Assembly (NCBI GenBank): GCA_025927935.1
Contig: JAICKM010000475.1
Coordinates: 1-5,652 of the forward strand
Reading direction: 5' to 3'
Source: Chloroflexia bacterium
Lineage (GTDB): Bacteria > Chloroflexota > Chloroflexia > QHBQ01 > JADMIH01
Length of the DNA: 5,652 nt
The notes under the pieces are model-generated. The model was not told where the DNA came from. It did no database searches and worked only from the letters and a program-made list of their open reading frames with translations. Below are positions 1-4,416 of this stretch, piece after piece; the first letter of the stretch is position 1; the number at the start of each line of letters is the position of its first letter. A program made the translations under genes and the position numbers.

Positions 1-1
1 A

Positions 2-2440
2 CCCACCCCGCCCGACGGCACCACCGTCACCGTCATCGCGGGCAACAACCTGACCTTCGATGTGCGCGCGCAGGATGACGACATCGCGGACATAGTCACG
101 CTGGGCGTAGTCGGCCTGCCGTCCGGGGCGAGCTTCCCCATCCCGCCGCCCGCCAACCCCGTGCAGAGCACGTTTAGCTGGACGCCCACCGACGCCGACG
201 CCGGCCCGCATGTGATCAACTTCACCGCGACCGACCCGTCCACCGCCCAAGCGTTCACCTCGGTCACGATTATCGTGATCGCCCGCACCGTCACGCCGAC
301 GCCCATCCGGCCCAGCCAGACGCCGACGAAGACGGTGACGCCGCCGCCGCCGACCCTGACGCCCACGCCCGTGCCACCCAGCTTCACGCCGACGAAGACG
401 GTGACGCCGCCGCCGCCGACCACTACGCCCACGTCCGTGCCGCCGAGCGAGACGCCCACGGCGCTGCCGCCGAGCAACACCGCGACCGCCACGCGGGTGC
501 CGCCGACTGCTACGCGCACGCCCGTGACCTGTAGCGTCTGCAACGTCTACATCGCCGATGTCAACATCGCCTGCAACCCCGACGGCAGCGTCCACTGGGA
601 CGCCCTGGTGCGTAACAACGCCGCCTGCACGGTGGTCTCGCCGTGGCGCACCGACTTGCAGCAGCAGCGCAACTACAGCGACAACTGGACGACGGTCGCC
701 ACCCAGACGGGCAGCGCGAGCTTCCCGCCGGGCGACACGCACGTCAGCGGCGACTTCGCGCCGTACACCTTCCCGCCGGACACCACCTTTATCCGCGTGC
801 AGTTTCGCCTGACCAGCAGCGAGACGGCCTGCAACCCCGATCCCTACTCGCCGATGATCGAACCCTGCCTGGTCGGCGGCCCGACCAGTACGCCGCGCCC
901 GGCGACGGCCACGCGCACGGCCACCCGCACGCCCGTCGCCCGCACGGCCACCGCCACGCGCACCGCCACGCCCACCGCCACGCGCACCGCCACGCCCACC
1001 CCGCTGCCCTGCGTGTTCGTCCCGCCGCCCGTGGTCACGCCCGCCTTCACGCCCGGCCCCGGCTGCTCGGCCACCCCGCCGTCCGGCGTGCTGACGGCCG
1101 CCATCACCACGCACGACACGACCACCACGGCCCTTTTCACCAACCACTCACTGACGTGCAGCTATCCCATCGGCCTGGCGACCTACCGCGATCCCGATGG
1201 GTTCATCAACCACCAGCAGTTGTTCGACTATGCGCTGGCGGTCATCCCGCCGAACAGTAGCCTCACGCTGACCGTGCAGAATCCGCCCTGCGCGTTCCAG
1301 TCCGACGCCTTCTACGGCCCGCTGCTCGCCTCGTTCGCGGGCGGAGTGCGCTACGATGCGCGCCGCCTGGACGACGACTACGGCCACCGGGGCATTGCCT
1401 GCACCGCCTGTGTCACCGCCACGCCGACGAGCACGCCGACCCGCACGGCGGTCGTGCCAAGCAACACGCCCACCAACACGCCGACGAATACCGCCGTGGT
1501 GCCCACCAACACGCCGACCAACACGCCCACTAACACGGCTGTGGTGCCCACCAACACGCCGACCAATACACCGACGAACACCGCCGTAGTGCCGACGCGC
1601 ACGCCGACCAATACGCCCACCAACACCGCCGTAGTGCCGACGCGCACGCCGACCAATACGCCCACCAACACCGCCGTAGTGCCGACCAATACGCCAACTA
1701 ACACACCGACCAATACCGCCGTTGTCCCGACCAATACGCCCACCAACACACCGACCAACACGGCGGTCGTGCCGACCAACACGCCCACTAACACGCCGAC
1801 CGATACAGCCGTTGTCCCAACCAACACGCCGACCAACACACCGACCAACACCGCGGTCGTGCCGACCAATACGCCAACTAACACACCGACCAATACCGCG
1901 GTCGTGCCGACCAATACGCCGACCAATACGCCGACCAACACGGCCGTACCGCCGACCGCCACGCCGACGAATACGCCGACGAATACGCCGATTCCCTGCG
2001 TCCCGAACCAGACCTTCACCGGGTCGATCACGGGCAGCGACCCGGCGCATCAGAACTTCGTCAACTTCGCCACCGGCGGCGCCAGCGCCTGCGGGGCGAC
2101 CCCGAGTTGCCCCGGCGTGATCACCGACTCCAGCAGCTACCACTACGATACCTACACCTTCGTGAACACGACCGGCGGCGCGCAGTGCTATACGGTGACG
2201 GTCAACGCCGGCTGTGGGACCGGCTCCTTTGGGCTGGCCGCCTACGCCTACCTGGGCAGCTACAACCCGGCCAACCTCTGCGCCAACTATGCGGGCGGCT
2301 TCAACAGCAACATCACCGGCGCCGGCACCTATCATGTCAGCGTGCCCGCGGGCCAGACGCTGATCGTGGAAGTAGAGGAGTATGTCGCCAACAGCGGCTG
2401 CGCCGCTTACACGCTCACCTTGGGCAGTTGCGCGCCGTAG
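2..2440 (+). CDS. Large modular secreted/surface protein with Ig-like domain, Cys-containing modules and Thr/Pro-rich linkers (5' partial)
   Basis: The reading frame is open from base 2, so the gene begins before the window; the GTG at 62 lies inside a domain and is not its start. 812 residues are visible, ending at TAG 2438-2440. Order: an Ig-like beta-sandwich (residues 1-94, with the [11 protein letters not shown]...V.FTATD pattern of putative-Ig/He_PIG domains); a Pro/Thr linker; a module with six Cys (177-289); an Ala/Thr/Arg linker; a second six-Cys module (337-470, containing [16 protein letters not shown] and PPCAF); a 12-unit linker (483-662); and a C-terminal module with eight Cys (666-812) resembling pre-peptidase C-terminal beta-sandwiches. 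The even Cys counts and mucin-like linkers suggest disulfides and export. The signal peptide would lie upstream. There is no C-terminal membrane segment, LPXTG-type motif or catalytic motif. A binding, adhesion or structural role is only inferred; the partner is unknown. Confidence 0.9.
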   Translation, partial: PTPPDGTTVTVIAGNNLTFDVRAQDDDIADIVTLGVVGLPSGASFPIPPPANPVQSTFSWTPTDADAGPHVINFTATDPSTAQAFTSVTIIVIARTVTPTPIRPSQTPTKTVTPPPPTLTPTPVPPSFTPTKTVTPPPPTTTPTSVPPSETPTALPPSNTATATRVPPTATRTPVTCSVCNVYIADVNIACNPDGSVHWDALVRNNAACTVVSPWRTDLQQQRNYSDNWTTVATQTGSASFPPGDTHVSGDFAPYTFPPDTTFIRVQFRLTSSETACNPDPYSPMIEPCLVGGPTSTPRPATATRTATRTPVARTATATRTATPTATRTATPTPLPCVFVPPPVVTPAFTPGPGCSATPPSGVLTAAITTHDTTTTALFTNHSLTCSYPIGLATYRDPDGFINHQQLFDYALAVIPPNSSLTLTVQNPPCAFQSDAFYGPLLASFAGGVRYDARRLDDDYGHRGIACTACVTATPTSTPTRTAVVPSNTPTNTPTNTAVVPTNTPTNTPTNTAVVPTNTPTNTPTNTAVVPTRTPTNTPTNTAVVPTRTPTNTPTNTAVVPTNTPTNTPTNTAVVPTNTPTNTPTNTAVVPTNTPTNTPTDTAVVPTNTPTNTPTNTAVVPTNTPTNTPTNTAVVPTNTPTNTPTNTAVPPTATPTNTPTNTPIPCVPNQTFTGSITGSDPAHQNFVNFATGGASACGATPSCPGVITDSSSYHYDTYTFVNTTGGAQCYTVTVNAGCGTGSFGLAAYAYLGSYNPANLCANYAGGFNSNITGAGTYHVSVPAGQTLIVEVEEYVANSGCAAYTLTLGSCAP
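311..460 (+). repeat. 66-bp in-frame tandem repeat in linker 1
   Basis: Two 22-residue units (311-376 and 377-442) start PS(Q/F)[12 protein letters not shown] third, diverging unit starts PSETPT at 443. The DNA is identical over 36 nt (320-355 versus 386-421), so the duplication is recent or has been homogenised. It encodes a flexible Pro/Thr spacer between the Ig-like domain and the first cysteine module. Confidence 0.85.
890..1000 (+). repeat. Short [12 protein letters not shown] repeats in linker 2
   Basis: The linker between the two six-Cys modules is built from Thr-Ala-Thr-Arg/Pro tetrads. At DNA level an 18-nt block (959-976) recurs exactly at 983-1000 with a 24-nt period. It encodes an extended spacer that is more basic than linkers 1 and 3, because Arg alternates with Pro. 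Confidence 0.75.
1448..1987 (+). repeat. 12 x 45-bp minisatellite encoding a Thr/Asn/Pro linker
   Basis: Twelve contiguous 15-residue units of the form [15 protein letters not shown], all in frame and exactly 45 bp each. Variants are Ser in unit 1, Arg in units 4 and 5, Asp in unit 8, and AVPPTAT in unit 12. Units 4 (1583-1627) and 5 (1628-1672) are identical in DNA. Units 6 (from 1673) and 10 (from 1853), 180 bp apart, share an identical 39-nt stretch. Other units differ mainly at third positions while keeping the protein sequence. Such linkers are common in secreted Chloroflexota proteins and probably act as Thr-rich, possibly glycosylated, stalks. Confidence 0.95.
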
Positions 2441-2452
2441 ACCGGGGATGAC

Positions 2453-2496
2453 GAGTGCTGAGTGCTGAGTAAGATGAGTGCGGAGTGGCGACGAGC
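2453..2496. repeat. Degenerate GAGTGCT heptamer array downstream of the secreted-protein gene
   Basis: GAGTGCT occurs at 2453-2459 and 2460-2466, followed by GAGTAAG (2467-2473), a 2-nt offset, then GAGTGCG (2476-2482), GAGTGGC (2483-2489) and a weaker GACGAGC. It begins 13 nt after the stop codon and is noncoding. The function is unknown; it looks like a simple-sequence expansion next to the hairpin repeats. Confidence 0.6.
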
Positions 2497-2500
2497 GTAA

Positions 2501-2544
2501 CTCCCCCTGCCCGCGCCGGGAAGGGGGCCGGGGGTTAGGCCCGC
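2501..2544. repeat. GC-rich interspersed hairpin repeat, copy A
   Basis: A 44-nt element running from CTCCCCCTGCCC to GGTTAGGCCCGC. It contains an inverted repeat: CCCCCTGCCC (2503-2512) and GGGAAGGGGG (2518-2527) around a GCGCC loop, with nine of ten pairs matched. A further G-run follows. Copy B lies 52 nt downstream and differs only by one added G. From general knowledge, elements of this look (C-run, short palindrome, G-run, TTAGG or TGAGG) are dispersed between genes in Chloroflexota genomes. Dispersal cannot be tested within this window. Confidence 0.85.
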
Positions 2545-2579
2545 CCGGCGCGCTCCCCCTGCCCGCGCCGGGAAGGGGG
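2503..2579. terminator. Possible bidirectional transcription barrier made by the two hairpins
   Basis: The two GC-rich hairpins sit between convergent genes ending at 2440 (plus) and 2588 (minus), where a bidirectional terminator would be expected. Neither hairpin is followed by a T-tract on either strand, so neither is a canonical intrinsic terminator. The call rests on position and stem stability only. Confidence 0.3.
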
Positions 2580-2597
2580 CCGGGGGGTTAGGCCCGC
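2553..2597. repeat. GC-rich interspersed hairpin repeat, copy B, overlapping the end of the protease gene
   Basis: A 45-nt copy of the preceding element with a single G insertion in the last G-run. Its inverted repeat is 2555-2564 with 2570-2579. The TTA of its GGTTAGG end (2588-2590), read on the minus strand, is the TAA stop of the caspase-like gene, so the element enters the coding sequence and supplies its last few codons. Confidence 0.85.
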
Positions 2598-3940
2598 GCC
2601 ACCCCCAGCGCGGCGGCCACGGCCTGCAACGCGGCATTGGCGCCGTTGGCGGCCAGCGCCGCTTCGACCAGCGCGCGCACGTGGCCGCGCGCTTCGGCCC
2701 ACACGATCAGGTCGAAGGCCGCTTGCGTCGTGGCCGTGCCCCCGGCGATGGCGTTAAGGTTCTCGCCTAATTCTAGGTCCACCATCCGCGCCAGGTCGGC
2801 ATAACTGGGGAAGGCGTCCACCAGTGCCTGGTGCAGGTCTTTGCGCGTCGTGCGCGTCAGCGTGACGGCGGGCGGGACCGGCGGCGCGGGCGCCGGCTGT
2901 TGCCTCCGGGCACGCAGGGTGCGGATGGCGGCTTCCAACTGGGCGCCCCGCCCGGTGCGCAGGGCCGTCAGCACCAGGTCCTCCAGCTTTGAGCCGAAGT
3001 CGTGTCCCTGGAGTTCCGTGTGCGGGTTGATGCCCAGCGTGAAGGCCAGGGCGTCCACGTCGCGGACCTCGGTGAAGTGGCCGCGGATGAGGTCGAAATA
3101 GTACCAGGGTCCCTGCTGAGCGGTCGGTGCGGGCGGCGCGACCGGGCCGGGCGCCGGGGCCGGGGCGGGCGCCGCGTCGGGCGGGGCGCCGGGCGGCGCG
3201 TCGCGCAGCACTAGCGGGCCTTGCTGCACGCCGCCGCGCACCGGCGCGGGCAGGCGCTCCCGTTGCAGCCCCTCGGCCACATAGCTCGCCAGGCTCCACT
3301 CGTCGCTCTTCGGGCTGCTGCGCCACCAGTCGAGAATGTAATAGGTAAACGCGCCATGCCCCAGGTGGGCCAGTTCGCGCGCCGGCTCGTCGCCCGCGCA
3401 GGCGGTCAGCACGATGCGCCCGCTGACCTGGCCGAAGCTGGTCTCCGCCACGCGCCCGAACTCGCGCCCGGCCTCCACCGCGCCGCCGCGCAGCCCCACC
3501 GCATAGCCGCTATGGCAGCAATCGAGCAGCGTGAGCGCCCGGCGCGTGCGGCCCAGGCGCCGCTGGGCCAGGTCGTCGAGCGGGATGCCGCGATCCGCCG
3601 GGTCGTGCGGGTCGGCGTCCACCGGCAGCAGATAGGCCGTGCCGGCGTCGTCAGGGTCCACCAGGCCGTGCCCGGCAAAGTAGACCAGCAGCAAGCCGTC
3701 CGGCCCCGCGGCCTGGGCCTGGCGGCGCAGCAGGTTGAGAATGGCGGGCCGGGTGGCCGCCGCGCCGCGCAACGTCTCCACCGCGTAGCCCGTCGCGCGC
3801 AGCAGGGCCTCCATCGCATCCGCGTCGGCCTCGGCATAGCGCAAGGGCGCCATCCCGGCGCGGGTCTGCGCCTCGGCGGCCACGGCGGGCGGGAAGGCGG
3901 TATAGTTGATGCCGATCACGGCGGCGACTCGGTCGGGCAT
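2588..3940 (-). CDS. Caspase-like (C14 / metacaspase-type) protease with two C-terminal effector-associated domains
   Basis: 450 residues, from ATG 3938-3940 with a strong Shine-Dalgarno. The N-terminal caspase-like domain spans about residues 4-245. It starts with the beta-strand VAAVIGINY, has the catalytic His in YFAGHG (H91) and the catalytic Cys in LLDCCHSG (C142; C141 is a second Cys). It also has the small-subunit-like LTACAGDEPARE (178-189) and GAFTYYIL (196-203). An Ala/Pro linker (248-275) leads to a helical adaptor-like domain (276-346: YYFDLIRGHF...LGIN..TELQG...SKLEDLV...RTGR). After a second Pro linker comes a domain matching effector-associated domain 1 (360-446: LHQALVDAFPSYADLARMV, LGENLNAIAGG, AAFDLIVWAEARG). 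No signal peptide or membrane segment is seen, so it should be cytosolic. EADs are thought to recruit effectors to sensor proteins by like-with-like contacts; role as a death or conflict effector is inferred. The substrate is unknown, and no EAD partner is in the window. Confidence 0.93.
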   Translation of the reverse strand: MPDRVAAVIGINYTAFPPAVAAEAQTRAGMAPLRYAEADADAMEALLRATGYAVETLRGAAATRPAILNLLRRQAQAAGPDGLLLVYFAGHGLVDPDDAGTAYLLPVDADPHDPADRGIPLDDLAQRRLGRTRRALTLLDCCHSGYAVGLRGGAVEAGREFGRVAETSFGQVSGRIVLTACAGDEPARELAHLGHGAFTYYILDWWRSSPKSDEWSLASYVAEGLQRERLPAPVRGGVQQGPLVLRDAPPGAPPDAAPAPAPAPGPVAPPAPTAQQGPWYYFDLIRGHFTEVRDVDALAFTLGINPHTELQGHDFGSKLEDLVLTALRTGRGAQLEAAIRTLRARRQQPAPAPPVPPAVTLTRTTRKDLHQALVDAFPSYADLARMVDLELGENLNAIAGGTATTQAAFDLIVWAEARGHVRALVEAALAANGANAALQAVAAALGVARA

Positions 3941-3946
3941 GGGCGA

Positions 3947-3952
3947 TCCTCC
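3947..3952 (-). promoter_or_regulatory. Ribosome binding site of the caspase-like gene
   Basis: GGAGGA on the minus strand, 6 nt before the ATG at 3940. It fixes the start and agrees with the caspase fold beginning at residue 4. Confidence 0.85.
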
Positions 3953-3972
3953 GGCGCGGGTGGGCTGGCGCT

Positions 3973-3981
3973 ATTATAGCA
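3973..3981 (-). promoter_or_regulatory. Extended -10 promoter element of the caspase-like gene
   Basis: TGCTATAAT on the minus strand is a perfect -10 hexamer with the TGn extension, standing out in very GC-rich DNA. A start point near 3966 would give a leader of about 25 nt including the ribosome binding site. The best -35-like match, TTGGCC (3998-4003), is poor and spaced 19 nt, which an extended -10 can tolerate. Confidence 0.65.
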
Positions 3982-4003
3982 TGGCGACGGCGGCGCGGGC
4001 CAA

Positions 4004-4025
4004 CCTGACCCCCACCCCCCGGCCC
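4004..4025. repeat. Possible diverged partial copy of the interspersed repeat
   Basis: CCTGACCCCC followed by ACCCCCCGGCCC resembles the reverse complement of the G-run/TTAGG end of the repeats at 2501-2597, with an insertion and substitutions. It lies upstream of the protease promoter. The similarity is short and low-complexity, so relatedness is uncertain. Confidence 0.4.
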
Positions 4026-4036
4026 GCCGCGGGCCG
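4020..4036. promoter_or_regulatory. Perfect 7-bp inverted repeat upstream of the protease promoter
   Basis: CGGCCCG and CGGGCCG flank a 3-nt CCG centre. It lies about 40 bp upstream of the minus-strand -10 and could be an operator half-site pair, or the hairpin remnant of the neighbouring repeat. In GC-rich DNA such a palindrome can also arise by chance. Confidence 0.35.
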
Positions 4037-4056
4037 CGCGATGCATCCCGGGGCGG

Positions 4057-4225
4057 CTTCTTACGCAATTCTGCCGGTTTTATGCGATGCTACTTACAGC
4101 AGGGTGGTATGAATCTATCATAGGACGGTATTTAGTAGTGCTGCACAAAGCAGAGAGATAGAAAGAAAGTCTCGGATATAGTTAACTCGCACTTCCAAAA
4201 TCCGCGAAATGTAGTATAATTGTCC
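4057..4225. other. AT-rich intergenic island between the divergent genes
   Basis: This stretch drops to about 41% G+C (49 of 120 bases in 4081-4200) between flanks near 70%. No ORF of convincing quality, tRNA or rRNA is seen. It ends in a perfect TATAAT facing the kinase gene. It contains short palindromes such as GTTAAC (4181-4186) and CTGC/GCAG around ACAAA (4141-4153). The likely role is a promoter and regulator-binding region; remnant of inserted DNA is an alternative. Confidence 0.6.
4215..4220 (+). promoter_or_regulatory. -10 element of the kinase gene promoter
   Basis: A perfect TATAAT at the downstream edge of the AT-rich island. The -35 region is weak: TTCCAA (4193-4198) with a 16-nt spacer matches the consensus at three positions. 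A start near 4227 would leave a leader of about 190 nt before the kinase ATG. Confidence 0.5.
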
Positions 4226-4251
4226 TGACCGCGACTTGGGCGCCCTGCGCC

Positions 4252-4314
4252 ATGCCAAGCCCGCCGATCATCTTTCTACGCTCCCGGTGTGCCGCGTCGC
4301 TGCCGGTGTGCTGA
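4252..4314 (+). CDS. Possible 20-codon upstream ORF in the kinase leader
   Basis: ATG 4252 to TGA 4312-4314 encodes a 20-residue peptide (begins MPSPPIIFLR, ends SLPVC) in the same frame as the kinase, about 25 nt after the predicted transcription start. No clear ribosome binding site precedes it, so it may be chance. The rest of the leader (4227-4416) is GC-rich and holds direct repeats CCGGTGTGC (4284-4292, 4303-4311) and GCCGATCA (4263-4270, 4318-4325). No known riboswitch is recognised. Confidence 0.2.
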   Translation: MPSPPIIFLRSRCAASLPVC

Positions 4315-4402
4315 TATGCCGATCAGGCACCAACCTTCCGGCGCGTGGCGCGCAACAGATCCGCCCCTTCCTCCGCAGCCGGCCCAAGCGCCGCTGCGGG
4401 CC

Positions 4403-4408
4403 AGAGGA
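4403..4408 (+). promoter_or_regulatory. Ribosome binding site of the kinase gene
   Basis: AGAGGA, 8 nt before ATG 4417. It supports this start over the in-frame GTG at 4345, which would add 24 residues with no kinase homology. Confidence 0.75.
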
Positions 4409-4416
4409 ATAAGATC

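Noticed and set aside
62..64. GTG as the start of the secreted-protein gene
   Set aside because: The frame is open to the window edge and the upstream residues ([19 protein letters not shown]) are the first strands of the same Ig-like domain.
1448..1987. CRISPR-like array
   Set aside because: The regular repeats are directly contiguous without unique spacers and are translated in frame as a protein linker.
1378..2031. Minus-strand ORF of 217 codons with [14 protein letters not shown] repeats
   Set aside because: It is the antisense shadow of the 45-bp coding minisatellite; the repetitive hydrophobic product has no plausible start context and mirrors the real linker unit by unit.
1148..2335. 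Minus-strand ORF of 395 codons rich in Gly/Arg/Val
   Set aside because: Low-complexity antisense reading of the secreted-protein gene, kept open by GC-rich third positions; no domain is recognisable.
2407..2637. Small minus-strand ORF across the convergent intergenic region
   Set aside because: It runs through the hairpin repeats and the heptamer array, has an Arg/Pro/Gly-rich product and overlaps two real gene ends.
3221..3979. Plus-strand ORF of 252 codons opposite the caspase-like gene
   Set aside because: Shadow of the protease frame; composition is Ala/Gly/Arg/Gln-rich, with no start signal or domain.
4345..4347. In-frame GTG as an alternative kinase start
   Set aside because: No ribosome binding site precedes it, and the added residues show no kinase similarity; ATG 4417 has AGAGGA at good spacing and the domain begins about 11 residues later.
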